Assembly (NCBI GenBank): GCA_947383005.1
Contig: CANDBT010000043.1
Coordinates: 1 to 36,083, forward strand
Source: an uncultured bacterium
GTDB taxonomy: Bacteria > Bacillota > Clostridia > Lachnospirales > Lachnospiraceae
Direction: 5' to 3'
DNA length: 36,083 bases
Under the pieces are notes generated by a model. It was not told where the DNA came from. It saw only the letters and a program-made list of their open reading frames with translations, and ran no database searches. Position numbers and translations under genes: made by a program. This document shows positions 1-8,112 of this stretch, one piece after another; position 1 is the stretch's first letter, and each line of letters starts with the position of its first letter.

Positions 1-1
1 T

Positions 2-478
2 ATGGACGCAAAATACCTATGGGAAAATCAGATTGGCGAACTGGCCAGCCGCCTGGAAAGGGAAAGCCGGTTTTCGATGACAAAGGAATTTATTCAGCAT
101 GGCACATGTTCTGTTTATGAACATTGTTTGCGTGTTGCCGGCCTTAGCTGCCGGATAGCCGCCAGGCTGCCGGGAACGGCGGATATGGATTCCCTGATGA
201 GAGGGGCGCTGCTGCACGATTACTTTTTATATGATTGGCATGAAAAGGACAGCAGCCACCGCCTGCACGGATTTTTTCACCCGGGAAAGGCATTGGAAAA
301 TGCCAGGGAGGATTTTTTGCTCACAGCCAGGGAGGAAGATATCATATCCCGCCATATGTTTCCCCTGACCCCCATACCACCAATCACCCGTGAGGCATGG
401 ATTGTCTGCATGGCTGACAAAATATGCTCACTTCAAGAAACTCTGTCCCCTTATCTACAATATCTAAAAAAGCGCTGA
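2..478 (+). CDS. HD-domain phosphohydrolase-like protein
   Basis: A 158-residue soluble protein that reads as an HD-superfamily metal-dependent hydrolase. The metal ligands are visible in order: a His in YEHCLRVA (about residue 41), the HD doublet in GALLHDYFLYDWH (about residue 72), further His in LHGFFHP and SRHMFP, and a late Asp in CMADKICSL. This spacing is typical of small stand-alone HD proteins that cleave phosphomonoesters or phosphodiesters of nucleotides. The substrate cannot be told from sequence. The first visible ATG lies at the window edge, so a longer N-terminus or an upstream operon partner cannot be excluded. The gene converges on the polyamine cluster and is followed by two strong hairpins. 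Confidence 0.8.
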   Translation: MDAKYLWENQIGELASRLERESRFSMTKEFIQHGTCSVYEHCLRVAGLSCRIAARLPGTADMDSLMRGALLHDYFLYDWHEKDSSHRLHGFFHPGKALENAREDFLLTAREEDIISRHMFPLTPIPPITREAWIVCMADKICSLQETLSPYLQYLKKR

Positions 479-517
479 TAAAATCATCGTTTCTTTAGGG
501 CCTCCGGTGGATGTGCA

Positions 518-588
518 CGGATTTGCAGAGGAAAATGCTGCTTCGCACCGCAAATCCGGCACGGGAAACGCTTTAATCAGCGTTTCCC
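518..588. terminator. Twin hairpins between convergent genes
   Basis: Two perfect inverted repeats sit in the gap between the HD gene (+) and the aminopropyltransferase gene (-): CGGATTTGC (518-526) with GCAAATCCG (550-558), and GGGAAACGCT (563-572) with AGCGTTTCCC (579-588) around a 6-nt loop. No strong T-run follows on either strand, so termination is inferred from the strong stems and the convergent location. Confidence 0.5.
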
Positions 589-621
589 TAGAGCTGCATT
601 TTATCTATCCATTAGGCAATG

Positions 622-2127
622 TCAGTTCCAAAGATCCACCGCACGATTATAGTATTCCATTAAGACCGGTTTCGTGAGATGATTAATCTCCACATCATCA
701 GCAATCTCATCCTTTCCGAACCGAAAAAGTGCCGAAGCATTTTCTTTGCTCAAATACCTCGTGTCCACATCAAAGTCCACATCCTCCGTCAGTTCTTTCC
801 GGCTTGCCATATTAAACCCCCAATCCCCAAATGCGGGAACCTGCAGATGATAGGCTTTTACATATAGTTCCTCGCTCTTTATGGTTTCATGGATGCACCA
901 GAATGCTTTGGCAGCATAATAAGGGCTTGTGGACTGAACCACGATCACGCCGGTCTCATTCAGGCGGTTTTTACACATACGGTAAAAAATATTGGAATAC
1001 AATTTGCACAGTGATTCACTGTTTGGGTCCGGCAAATCCACAATAATCAGGTCATACTGTTCCTCGGAATTCTCCAAATATTCATACGCATCCATATTGT
1101 AGATAACCAGTTTGTCAGAATTAAGACTGTTTTGATTGACAGACGTGATATTGGGATTGGTGGAACAGATTCTTATCATCTCAGCATCCAGATCCACCAA
1201 ATCAATTTTTTCCACCTCATCATACTTAAGGACTTCACGAGCCGCCATTCCGTCCCCGCCTCCAAGAATCAGCACCCGGCTCCGGCTCTTTAGTTCACTC
1301 ATGGGAATATGCACCAGAGCTTCATGATACCGGTACTCGTCTGCTGTGGAAAACTGACAATTTCCATCGATGTAAAGCCTCACGTCATCCCGGTGCTTTG
1401 TGAGCACAATTTTCTGATATTCCGTCTGTTCCATATAAATAATCTTATCCCTGTATAAACCTCCCTCCACACGCTCAGAAATGTTATCCGCAAATACAAT
1501 CCCAACAATCATCCCTGCTGCAATACCGACAGAAATTGCGCGATAAATCCGGATATGCGCCACAAGCTCGCCAAAGCGGTATAAAATCAGGATAGCCGCA
1601 ATGATATTTAACAGCCCGCATAGAAAAGAAGTGGAAAAAAATCCCAGTTTTGGCAGCAGTAAAAGCGGAAATGCAACAGCTCCCACAAGACCCCCTATAT
1701 AATCAAAACTGAATATGGAGGACAGAGTAACGGACAGGTTCTTCTCATCCTCCTCAATGATTCTTGTCATAATCGGTATTTCAGCTCCCGCCAGAATACC
1801 GATCAGTATGGTTTCCGAATACATAACAACCGCATAATTCGAAATATAGATATTGGACAAGAAAAGCAGCAGGGAACTCATGCCCCCCGCTATACCAATT
1901 CCAAGCTCAATTGCCACAAAAACATTAAACAGATTTTTTTTGAAAAATTTGGAGATATAGGAACCGAGCCCCAGCGCCGCCATATAAAGCCCGATCGTTA
2001 TAGAGTACTGCATGGTGCTGTTCCCCAAAAGATACGAGCTGACCGCGCCGATAATAAGCTCATAGCACATGGAACACCCTGATATAATCAGAGTAGTCAG
2101 CATGAGAAGCCTGTACTTCCTGCTCAT
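622..2127 (-). CDS. speE: Membrane-anchored spermidine synthase-like aminopropyltransferase
   Basis: A two-part protein of 501 residues. Roughly the first 200 residues are very hydrophobic with about six to seven membrane segments; the rest is a spermidine/spermine synthase fold. The cofactor (decarboxylated SAM) loop is seen as VLILGGGDGMAAREVL, followed by the acidic IDLVDLDAEMI. The motif QFSTADEYRYHE matches the conserved family segment, and YDLIIVDLPDP carries the catalytic Asp region. Key residues therefore look intact. The start chosen is the ATG with AAAGGA 8 bases upstream; an in-frame TTG at 2157 has no good ribosome site. It is the last gene of a minus-strand cluster with speD, so both steps of aminopropyl transfer are encoded together. 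The membrane half suggests the product is made at, or transferred to, the membrane (inference). Confidence 0.85.
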   Translation of the reverse strand: MSRKYRLLMLTTLIISGCSMCYELIIGAVSSYLLGNSTMQYSITIGLYMAALGLGSYISKFFKKNLFNVFVAIELGIGIAGGMSSLLLFLSNIYISNYAVVMYSETILIGILAGAEIPIMTRIIEEDEKNLSVTLSSIFSFDYIGGLVGAVAFPLLLLPKLGFFSTSFLCGLLNIIAAILILYRFGELVAHIRIYRAISVGIAAGMIVGIVFADNISERVEGGLYRDKIIYMEQTEYQKIVLTKHRDDVRLYIDGNCQFSTADEYRYHEALVHIPMSELKSRSRVLILGGGDGMAAREVLKYDEVEKIDLVDLDAEMIRICSTNPNITSVNQNSLNSDKLVIYNMDAYEYLENSEEQYDLIIVDLPDPNSESLCKLYSNIFYRMCKNRLNETGVIVVQSTSPYYAAKAFWCIHETIKSEELYVKAYHLQVPAFGDWGFNMASRKELTEDVDFDVDTRYLSKENASALFRFGKDEIADDVEINHLTKPVLMEYYNRAVDLWN

Positions 2128-2166
2128 AATGATATTCCTTTCGCTTCGCCCGAACAAAGCCCCGTT

Positions 2167-2589
2167 TTATTGAATCACACCGCTGACAATAAATGCAATT
2201 CCCAGGAAAATGCCAAATATCATGATTCCGGCCGCTTCATTCTTTTCCTTCAGCGCAGTGCCAAAATTAAACTTTCTGTTGACGATATCCACGAGAAAAT
2301 ATGCCAGTATGAATGAGACGATGCCAATTATCGCATAAGTTACGGTATCAAGCACTCCATGTAAAAGCTCTGCCGCTTCGCCGGCTCCGTCAGATATGAT
2401 AGCAGAACGAATCACAAAACCAAGACCCGCATAGATTCCCGCACTCACCCAGCCCACCGCTTTATTTCCCTCGTTTATCTCGTTTGGGAAATCCACCGGA
2501 ATCACCAAATCAATCAGCCAATACCCCAGCATCATCATAATCAGCCCAATCAAGAAATAAACCACTGTATCCAATATAACCGTCACCAT
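2167..2589 (-). CDS. DUF350 family membrane protein
   Basis: A 140-residue integral membrane protein with four hydrophobic segments in two similar halves. Each half has a long hydrophobic helix followed by a polar turn and a second helix; LGYWLIDLVIPVDF and LAYFLVDIVNRKFNF are the matching ends of the first helix of each half. This duplicated layout is typical of DUF350 (YjfL-like) proteins. ATG at 2589 has AAAAGGAG 8 bases upstream. It lies between the DUF4178 gene and the membrane aminopropyltransferase, with 35-40 bp spacings, so co-transcription is likely. DUF350 proteins are often found beside polyamine or glutathionylspermidine-type enzymes and envelope-stress genes (established association). 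The molecular role is unknown. Confidence 0.8.
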   Translation of the reverse strand: MVTVILDTVVYFLIGLIMMMLGYWLIDLVIPVDFPNEINEGNKAVGWVSAGIYAGLGFVIRSAIISDGAGEAAELLHGVLDTVTYAIIGIVSFILAYFLVDIVNRKFNFGTALKEKNEAAGIMIFGIFLGIAFIVSGVIQ

Positions 2590-2624
2590 AATTGTTCTCC
2601 TTTTCTTAATTATCTTCCCATTAT

Positions 2625-3716
2625 TTATTTGCCGCTGCTTAATCCTCCGTTGGACGACTGCCGGCTATTGATGCTTGACTGCCGGATGGAACTGGAATAA
2701 CTGTCAAAATAACCGTTTCCGATATTATGTATGGTTGTCCCGTTATACATCGAATAGGCCGAAGGCATACCTTTATAGGTAGACGAATCTGATGGGTAAC
2801 CCGAGCTGTAATAGTGATTGCGGTACCACAAAGTGCCGGCGCCTGAGATTCGGTAAGGGGCATTATCCGATGTGTAATTATACTTTCTGCCTGACACCTG
2901 AATATATACCTTCTGTTCTTCATTCTCCGGATGATATACAAGGCAATATTCCTTATTGGTCAAAATGGCAATCTCCTGATTATTCTTATCATCTTTTTGG
3001 GTCACCGATTCGGTATATCCCGCAATGCCCTGAATGATATCCTTGGCAACATCATCCGTAGTCGCCGGCGTATGATACGCATATACCGTTGCTTTCTGGT
3101 TCTCATAGCCGGACAGGGAAGTCTCAAACACATATTTTTCGGAACCTTTTAAATATTTGCTAATACTTTTGTTGACGCCCAGGTACGAAGAAACGTAGCT
3201 CCCAATAAATGTCACAAAATAAAAAATACAGAAAATGCCCACTATAATTAGCCCGCTCCGATTGGCAGATATTCCATTTCCGGCGGAATGTTTTTCATAT
3301 CCCGTCTCGACAATATCACTTTTTTCAATATATTCCCCCCTGGAAAATTCACTTCCGTCTTCCCAGACCTCAACAGAAAGCGTGTGCTCCTCCGATACAT
3401 CTTCATATTCTACAAAATTTGCACTCTCGCCCGGGTCTACATCCACATCTCCTTCGGCACAGCGGACCACTTGCTTTCCCTCATCGACCTTATGCCATTC
3501 CGGCCCAATCCTTCCGCTGACATTGTTCGCAGGCCATGAAACAGAATATTCGTCATATATTTCATCACAGGAAAGCCAAACTTCCCCATCTGATGTTTTT
3601 ATGCGGTATTCCGTCCATGTTTTATTGGAATCCCGGGGATTTTCATATTGGATATAGCCAATCACCTTTCCCGGCCGGCCCTTTATATTGAGCAGTGTAC
3701 CTACTCGATAAAACAT
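2625..3716 (-). CDS. DUF4178 domain protein with one membrane helix
   Basis: A 363-residue protein. Residues 1 to about 70 form a DUF4178-like beta-rich domain (GTLLNIKGRPGKVIGYIQ, then WTEYRIKTSDGEVWLSCDE). An acidic segment follows, then a single strong membrane helix around residues 153-177, then an exposed domain of about 110 residues (KATVYAYHTPA, YCLVYHPE) and a Ser/Gly/Asn-rich tail. The layout suggests a cytoplasmic sensor or scaffold domain tied to an extracytoplasmic domain. Start ATG at 3716 has AAGGAGGGGAAT directly upstream. Its position between speD and DUF350 supports a role in a membrane polyamine pathway (inference). No catalytic motif was recognised. Confidence 0.75.
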   Translation of the reverse strand: MFYRVGTLLNIKGRPGKVIGYIQYENPRDSNKTWTEYRIKTSDGEVWLSCDEIYDEYSVSWPANNVSGRIGPEWHKVDEGKQVVRCAEGDVDVDPGESANFVEYEDVSEEHTLSVEVWEDGSEFSRGEYIEKSDIVETGYEKHSAGNGISANRSGLIIVGIFCIFYFVTFIGSYVSSYLGVNKSISKYLKGSEKYVFETSLSGYENQKATVYAYHTPATTDDVAKDIIQGIAGYTESVTQKDDKNNQEIAILTNKEYCLVYHPENEEQKVYIQVSGRKYNYTSDNAPYRISGAGTLWYRNHYYSSGYPSDSSTYKGMPSAYSMYNGTTIHNIGNGYFDSYSSSIRQSSINSRQSSNGGLSSGK

Positions 3717-3733
3717 ATTCCCCTCCTTCTTTA

Positions 3734-3768
3734 AGGAACTGTTGAAAAGTTATTTCTGAACAGTTCCT
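3734..3768 (-). promoter_or_regulatory. Intra-operon hairpin between speD and DUF4178 genes
   Basis: A perfect 10-bp inverted repeat, AGGAACTGTT (3734-3743) and AACAGTTCCT (3759-3768), overlaps the speD stop codon and ends just before the ribosome site of the DUF4178 gene. No T-run follows. It could block 3' decay of speD mRNA or tune downstream translation. Confidence 0.5.
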
Positions 3769-4102
3769 AACCCTTAATATCACGCTGTATGGCCTGAATC
3801 CGGACACGTCCCGAACCAAATAAATCTTTAAGCATCTGCGCAATCCCATCCGCTATATCATCCCTGCATGAAAAAATATCGACTGCCGCATATTGATATT
3901 CCGGCCAGGTATGGATGGAAAAATGGGAAGTGGAAATAACAGCAAAATATGTAATGCCAATCGGTTCAAATTTGTGAATGCATTCCTCCACAATATTTGC
4001 GCCCACGTATTCAATGGCTTTATGCGCCGCCTCCGTCATTGCTCCCATATCGTCAATAAGCATAGAACAATCATATAGATCTGCAATAATCTGTATTGCC
4101 AT
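3767..4102 (-). CDS. speD: S-adenosylmethionine decarboxylase proenzyme
   Basis: A 111-residue protein of the short bacterial/archaeal AdoMet decarboxylase class, which self-cleaves to make a pyruvoyl cofactor and supplies decarboxylated SAM for aminopropyl transfer. The diagnostic stretch STSHFSIHTWPE is followed by YQYAAVDIFSCRDD, holding the cleavage Ser, the His and the Cys used in processing and catalysis. The residue before the cleavage Ser is Thr instead of the Glu seen in well-known homologues (from memory). The upstream ribosome site is weak (AAGAGAAA just before ATG). Length is slightly short but within the family range. It is second in a cluster that ends with the matching aminopropyltransferase. 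Confidence 0.9.
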   Translation of the reverse strand: MAIQIIADLYDCSMLIDDMGAMTEAAHKAIEYVGANIVEECIHKFEPIGITYFAVISTSHFSIHTWPEYQYAAVDIFSCRDDIADGIAQMLKDLFGSGRVRIQAIQRDIKG

Positions 4103-4140
4103 TTTCTCTTACCCAACCATTTTCTTTCACGGACTTCCAA

Positions 4141-4473
4141 TTAGTCTTTTCTTCCAAATAATGTTCCGGTCAGCTTGTGAAGAATCCCGTAATCGGTCTT
4201 CGACTCCGCTCTGTCTCCGCCGCAATTGACACAACAGGAGACATCTGAGCGATTATAGGAACCGCAATATGCGCATAGCCAGTCCGGCGCGTTGGTGGTT
4301 CTCGCCTTTTCCTCCTGAGTTAAAACTGCGCCATCTAAATCTTCAGGCAGATAAAAAATATTTTCAATTCCCCGGGGCTTTCCGCACGATGTACAGGTGC
4401 TGAATCTTGCTTTTATCGCTTTCCTGCCGCAATATGCGCAGTCCCACAAGCCCTCTATCCTTTTTTCTTCCAT
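4141..4473 (-). CDS. Small double zinc-ribbon protein
   Basis: About 110 residues with two clear four-cysteine zinc modules: WDCAYCGRKAIKARFSTCTS with a following CG, and WLCAYCGSYNRSDVSCCVNC. The pattern C-x2-C, 10-12 residues, C-x2-C resembles RanBP2-type zinc ribbons. No enzyme domain is present, so a binding or scaffold role is most likely. The start is uncertain: ATG at 4473 is chosen, but an in-frame TTG at 4500 gives a longer form, and no strong ribosome site is visible for either. It is the first gene of the minus-strand polyamine cluster, 38 bp ahead of speD, and follows a good promoter at 4607-4636. Confidence 0.7.
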   Translation of the reverse strand: MEEKRIEGLWDCAYCGRKAIKARFSTCTSCGKPRGIENIFYLPEDLDGAVLTQEEKARTTNAPDWLCAYCGSYNRSDVSCCVNCGGDRAESKTDYGILHKLTGTLFGRKD

Positions 4474-4606
4474 TTGTCGCGCTTTGACCTTTGGCAGCAA
4501 TCCGGACCGCTTTGCCCTTCGCCTTTTGGTCTTTCCCTTCGTTTGTCGTCCATATATTTTTTAAACGCGTGTGTATCCTTCGCCCGCACATTCTGAATCG
4601 TTTTTT

Positions 4607-4636
4607 AGTATATCGCTCATGACATGTACTAGTCAA
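4607..4636 (-). promoter_or_regulatory. Promoter of the polyamine cluster
   Basis: Read on the minus strand, TTGACT (4636-4631) and TATACT (4612-4607) are separated by 18 bp, about 130 bp ahead of the zinc-ribbon gene. Both boxes differ from the sigma-A consensus by one base each. Confidence 0.65.
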
Positions 4637-4674
4637 GCGTTTATTTTCCGGACAATTTACACTTTATTCAATTT

Positions 4675-4757
4675 GTTACTGTTCATGGGGTGCATCTTCT
4701 TGTCCGGCTACGCCGAATAGGAACAAGTTTATCCAGGTGACGGATAAGTTCCTATTT
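4675..4757 (+). repeat. Palindromic MITE-like element, partial copy A
   Basis: The stretch begins GTTACTGTTCATGGGG, matching the end of the complete copy at 23947, followed by GCATCTTCTTGTCCGGC and a CGCCGAA arm as in that copy. It then diverges into its own hairpin (AATAGGAAC at 4716-4724 with GTTCCTATT at 4748-4756). No matching right terminal repeat was found, so this is a truncated or rearranged copy. Confidence 0.6.
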
Positions 4758-4824
4758 ACAGCCACGGGGGGGTATGGTAAAATCTACTATAAAAGTTCTG
4801 TGCGGCAACTATTATACTATATTT

Positions 4825-4973
4825 GTAACAGTTCAGACGGGCATCTTCTTGCCCGTCTATGCCGGACAAAAGCTGGGATGACCATCCGATGTGGAATTTA
4901 ACATGATTTTTGGCTTACAAGCGAGCTTGACGCCCCAAATTCATGTTAAATTTCCTGCCGTCTGAACTGTTAC
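4825..4973 (+). mobile_element. Palindromic MITE-like element, complete copy B (149 bp)
   Basis: Perfect 16-bp terminal inverted repeats: GTAACAGTTCAGACGG (4825-4840) and CCGTCTGAACTGTTAC (4958-4973). Flanking 8-mers CTATATTT (4817-4824) and CTATATTC (4974-4981) look like an 8-bp target duplication with one mismatch. Inside lie a GCATCTTCTTGCCCGTC hairpin arm, a short hairpin, and a long stem (GGAATTTAACATGA pairing with the far side) around a loop containing CAAGCGAGCTTGACGCC. No ORF is present. It lies just upstream of the HAD gene and may affect its expression. Confidence 0.75.
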
Positions 4974-5007
4974 CTATATTCGAGTTTAGAGAGAGGGACA
5001 AATTGCG

Positions 5008-5790
5008 ATGATAAAACTTGTGGTATCCGATATAGACGGCACATTATTGGAAGACGGGGGCCATGAGCTGAACCCCGAATTGTTTTCCGTGATTTTACAA
5101 TTGAGGAAACGGGGAATGCAGTTCGCGGCGGCGACCGGCAGACAATGGGTCAGTATTGAACGGGTTTTCGATCCGGTGAAAGAAAAAATCTTTTATTTAT
5201 CGGATAACGGGGCATATGTAGGATGCCATGGCCGGAATTTATATGTGAATCTCGTTGATGCGGATTTGATCCGGCAAATGGCTGCGGATATTCGGGAGGC
5301 CGGGATGATGGCGATGATCAGCGGTCCGGATATTGTATATATGGATGAACAGGATACGGAATTATATGATTGGATGGTAAATGGTTATCGTTATCGGGCA
5401 AAAAAGGTTAAAGATTTGATGGCTGTGGAGGATCAGTTTATTAAGGTCTCGGCATATCGCAGAAAAGATATTGAACCGGCGACGGTAAAGTTAAGGGAAA
5501 AGTACAAGGATCGGCTGAAAATAACGATTTCCGGAGATATGTGGATGGACTGCATGGCGCCGGGAGTGAATAAAGGAGAAGCTGTGCGGCTTTTGCAGGA
5601 AAGCCTAGGCATTTCTCCTAAAGAAACGATGGTTTTTGGCGATCAGCTTAATGATATTGAGATGCTGAATCAGGCGTATTATAGTTTTGCCGTAGGTAAT
5701 GCCCGTCCGGAGGTTAAAGATGTAGCCCGTTTTCAGACAGATATCAATGTACGGGACGGCGTGCTCAAGACGCTTAGGCTTCTATTGTGA
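5008..5790 (+). CDS. HAD-superfamily Cof-type phosphatase
   Basis: 260 residues of the Cof/YidA type (HAD with a C2 cap), which dephosphorylate sugar phosphates and similar small molecules. Motif I is VSDIDGTLLE near the N-terminus (nucleophile Asp and the +2 Asp). Motif II is the Thr in AAATGRQW. The late Lys in APGVNKGEAV and the acidic GDQLNDIEML give motifs III and IV. The C-terminal AVGNARPEVKDVA is typical. The substrate is not predictable. Start ATG at 5008 follows GAGAGAGGGAC. The stop is 25 bp before the next gene, so the pair probably shares a transcript, and MITE copy B lies immediately upstream. Confidence 0.88.
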   Translation: MIKLVVSDIDGTLLEDGGHELNPELFSVILQLRKRGMQFAAATGRQWVSIERVFDPVKEKIFYLSDNGAYVGCHGRNLYVNLVDADLIRQMAADIREAGMMAMISGPDIVYMDEQDTELYDWMVNGYRYRAKKVKDLMAVEDQFIKVSAYRRKDIEPATVKLREKYKDRLKITISGDMWMDCMAPGVNKGEAVRLLQESLGISPKETMVFGDQLNDIEMLNQAYYSFAVGNARPEVKDVARFQTDINVRDGVLKTLRLLL

Positions 5791-5815
5791 GTATGTACAG
5801 GGGTATCATCCGCTT

Positions 5816-6799
5816 ATGAGAAAGAAAAGAGAAAGAAGATGGCTGAAGACGCTGGCTGTATTGGCCGTGACGATGGTTGTAATATGGCTCGTCACCGGTT
5901 GCGACAGCCATTTTTCAGAAAAGTCCGAGGAAAAAAAAGAAACGAAGTATACCGATGCTCAGATTATGCTGGTAGCAGCCACAGAAAAGAATCGTTACAG
6001 TGAGGTGTATACGGATCAGATATGGCAGGTTCAGGTGAGTGAAGACGGCGCTACTTTTCAGGATTATCTGCTGGAACAGGTACAAAACTTTTTTCGGGAA
6101 CTGAAAACCATGAATTTGCTGGCTGATCAGCAGGAGATCAGTTTGTCAAGCCAGGAGCGGGATAAGCTGAAAAAACTGTCCAAAGAATACTATGAAAGCC
6201 TGACTGATGAGGACCGGGCTTATATTGGCGCGAGTGAAGATGACGTGTATCAATTGTATGAACAATGTCTGCGGGCCAATCGGCTGGTGGAAGAATTGAC
6301 GAAAGACGTGAATCTGGAAATCAGTGACAGCGAGGCAAAGGTGATTGCGGTTCAGGAGATTGTTTTGCCAGGCAACGACCAGGCAAACGAGATTTATAAC
6401 CGGGCTGTGACTGAGGGAACAGATTTTGAGGCGCTGGCGAAGGCGGTTTCCCAGGATCCGGAAATAGAAAAACTTGTCGGGCGCGGGGAACGGTCAAAAA
6501 AATACGAAGATGTGGTTTTTGCCCTGAAAGCAGGGGAAGTCGGGCCTGTGATCCGGGACGGAGAAGTTTATTATATTGTCAAGTGCATTAATGAGTATGA
6601 TGAGGAAGCTACTCAGGAGCGCAAGCGAAAACTGACGCTGCAAAGAAAAAACCAGGCATTCCGGCAGATTTACGATGTGTTTTCGGCAGAAAACCCTGTG
6701 GATATGGAAAATGATATTTGGCAGAAGCTGTCCTTTACCGCAGAGGAGAATTCGACAACAACAACTTTTTTTTCGTTATATCAAGAATATATGGAGTAA
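5816..6799 (+). CDS. PpiC/PrsA-like peptidyl-prolyl isomerase lipoprotein
   Basis: About 327 residues. Basic N-terminus, hydrophobic core and the lipobox VTGC near residue 28 mark a lipoprotein anchored outside the membrane. Residues ~35-180 are helical and acidic, like the N-domain of PrsA/SurA foldases. A parvulin (PpiC) domain follows at ~180-275: VIAVQEIVLPG, GTDFEALAKAVSQDPE, GEVGPVIRDGEVYYIVKC. The tail is helical. It probably helps exported proteins fold. ATG at 5816 is preferred because it directly starts a signal peptide; a longer in-frame form from 5747 would overlap the HAD gene and bury the signal. The type VII-like cassette and several lipoproteins downstream are possible clients (inference). 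Confidence 0.82.
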   Translation: MRKKRERRWLKTLAVLAVTMVVIWLVTGCDSHFSEKSEEKKETKYTDAQIMLVAATEKNRYSEVYTDQIWQVQVSEDGATFQDYLLEQVQNFFRELKTMNLLADQQEISLSSQERDKLKKLSKEYYESLTDEDRAYIGASEDDVYQLYEQCLRANRLVEELTKDVNLEISDSEAKVIAVQEIVLPGNDQANEIYNRAVTEGTDFEALAKAVSQDPEIEKLVGRGERSKKYEDVVFALKAGEVGPVIRDGEVYYIVKCINEYDEEATQERKRKLTLQRKNQAFRQIYDVFSAENPVDMENDIWQKLSFTAEENSTTTTFFSLYQEYME

Positions 6800-6837
6800 C
6801 ATGTTTCCGGGGGCGGTTCCGGATAGAGAGGGCAGGT

Positions 6838-7335
6838 ATGGTTGCGCTTAAAATAGTAGATTTAAAGGATTTTACAGCGAAAGTGTTTATGGGGGATTTG
6901 TTTGATCGTTGGCTGCTGCGGGAAGCGGAGATTGTCACCTTCAATGCGTTTGCCATTGACGGACGGATTCGCCGTGATTTTTATACCAGGGAGGAACGGG
7001 AAGAAAAAGGCATTGGTGAGTATTCGGAGTGGCGGATGATTCGTCCGGTCTGCTTTTCTCTTATTAAAGGGAAGAAGCTGCCAGGCAGCTTTCATATCAC
7101 TTTGCAACTTTTTCCGGCTGCTGTGGAGCAATTTTTAGCAACCTGGCAATTGAACATCCAGGCGGAGCAAATCGGCGGCTTATATTTAAATATCCGTTAT
7201 GAAGACAAGATGGTGCGTTGTGTGACCGGAACGGCATTACAAATATTTACTTTGGACAAAAAGGTTGAGTTTGCCTGGGATGAGGCGGTACGGCAGATGC
7301 TGAAAGAGCAGGGAATTGCCTGTGTGACTGAATAG
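6838..7335 (+). CDS. DUF5721 family protein
   Basis: 165 residues, soluble, with no signal peptide. The sequence MVALKIVDLKDFTAKVFMGD, WRMIRPVCFSLIKGKKLP, GLYLNIRYEDKMVRCVTGTA and IFTLDKKVEFAWDEA reads as the DUF5721 family known from Lachnospiraceae. Function is unknown. ATG at 6838 has GAGAGGGCAGG just upstream; longer in-frame readings from 6718 overlap the PpiC gene and lack a ribosome site. It sits 38 bp after the foldase gene and 13 bp before the DUF3592 gene, in an apparent operon. Confidence 0.8.
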   Translation: MVALKIVDLKDFTAKVFMGDLFDRWLLREAEIVTFNAFAIDGRIRRDFYTREEREEKGIGEYSEWRMIRPVCFSLIKGKKLPGSFHITLQLFPAAVEQFLATWQLNIQAEQIGGLYLNIRYEDKMVRCVTGTALQIFTLDKKVEFAWDEAVRQMLKEQGIACVTE

Positions 7336-7348
7336 TTTAGGAGAACGT

Positions 7349-8002
7349 ATGCAACAGAAAAATCAGAGTGGCGAACGGGTAATCAGGCTGGTAGGCTTAT
7401 TATTTGCTTTTGGCGGGGCAGTTTTTCTTATCATTTCCCTGATCGGATTGACAGTCCAATCCGGCATAAGGAAAAACGGCATCCAGACAATGGCCGTGGT
7501 GACGGATGTCGGCGAGAACTATACGGAAATTGTCTATGAGGCGGATGGTCAGACGTTTACATCCCTTCTGCGTTATCGCTCTGCCAGGATTCTGCCGGGG
7601 GATAGCATGTCTGTTTACTATGATCTTCAAAATCCGGAAAAAGTATTTGTTGATATGCCTATATTCTATCTTGTGTTTTTCGCTTCCGGGATATTGCTGT
7701 CTGGCTTGGGGGGCGGGATACTTTGCCGGTGTTTTTTCAAAAGCAAAAAGACAGACAAGCTGCGGGAAAATGGCCAACGCATTTATGCAGAGGTAATAGG
7801 CTGGGAGAAAAATTATCATCTGAAGCGGAATTATTCTTACGCGAAAAATCTGGTATGTCAATACAAAACGGCGGATGGGACATCTTATCTTTTTAAAAGC
7901 GATCCGTTTTTCGGCGATGTTTCTCGTTGGCCTGAGGGAAGCCAGGTGCCGGTGTATGTGGAACGTGGGAATATGGATCATTATTATGTAGATCTTATGT
8001 AG
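7349..8002 (+). CDS. DUF3592 membrane protein
   Basis: 217 residues with two membrane helices (~14-36 and ~105-127). Each is followed by a small beta domain that starts with a TMAVVTDV or IYAEVIGW strand and ends with a VYYDLQNPEKVFVD or VYVERGNMDHYYVD strand. This duplicated helix plus beta-domain arrangement is the DUF3592 pattern. Function is unknown; such proteins are common near secreted-protein and toxin gene sets. Ribosome site TAGGAG lies 5-6 bases before ATG. The following ~110 bp before the WXG100 gene show nothing distinct. Confidence 0.8.
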   Translation: MQQKNQSGERVIRLVGLLFAFGGAVFLIISLIGLTVQSGIRKNGIQTMAVVTDVGENYTEIVYEADGQTFTSLLRYRSARILPGDSMSVYYDLQNPEKVFVDMPIFYLVFFASGILLSGLGGGILCRCFFKSKKTDKLRENGQRIYAEVIGWEKNYHLKRNYSYAKNLVCQYKTADGTSYLFKSDPFFGDVSRWPEGSQVPVYVERGNMDHYYVDLM

Positions 8003-8112
8003 ATCTGTGGTAATGGACCAGTCGATCGTATGATTATGGTTATTACGCTTTCATACGGTCAACGGGGTAAATGCGCGGATGATCATCATAAATATAAGGA
8101 GTGAGGCAAAGG

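Noticed and set aside
4364-4636. 90-codon minus-strand frame overlapping the zinc-ribbon gene
   Set aside because: No domain, very basic composition, and its start lies within the promoter boxes. Possible frameshifted upstream part of the zinc-ribbon gene was considered, but no motif supports it.
4825-4973. Integron attC-like site
   Set aside because: Variable stems with a fixed loop are reminiscent, but the 8-bp flanking duplications, lack of cassettes and no integrase favour a transposed element.
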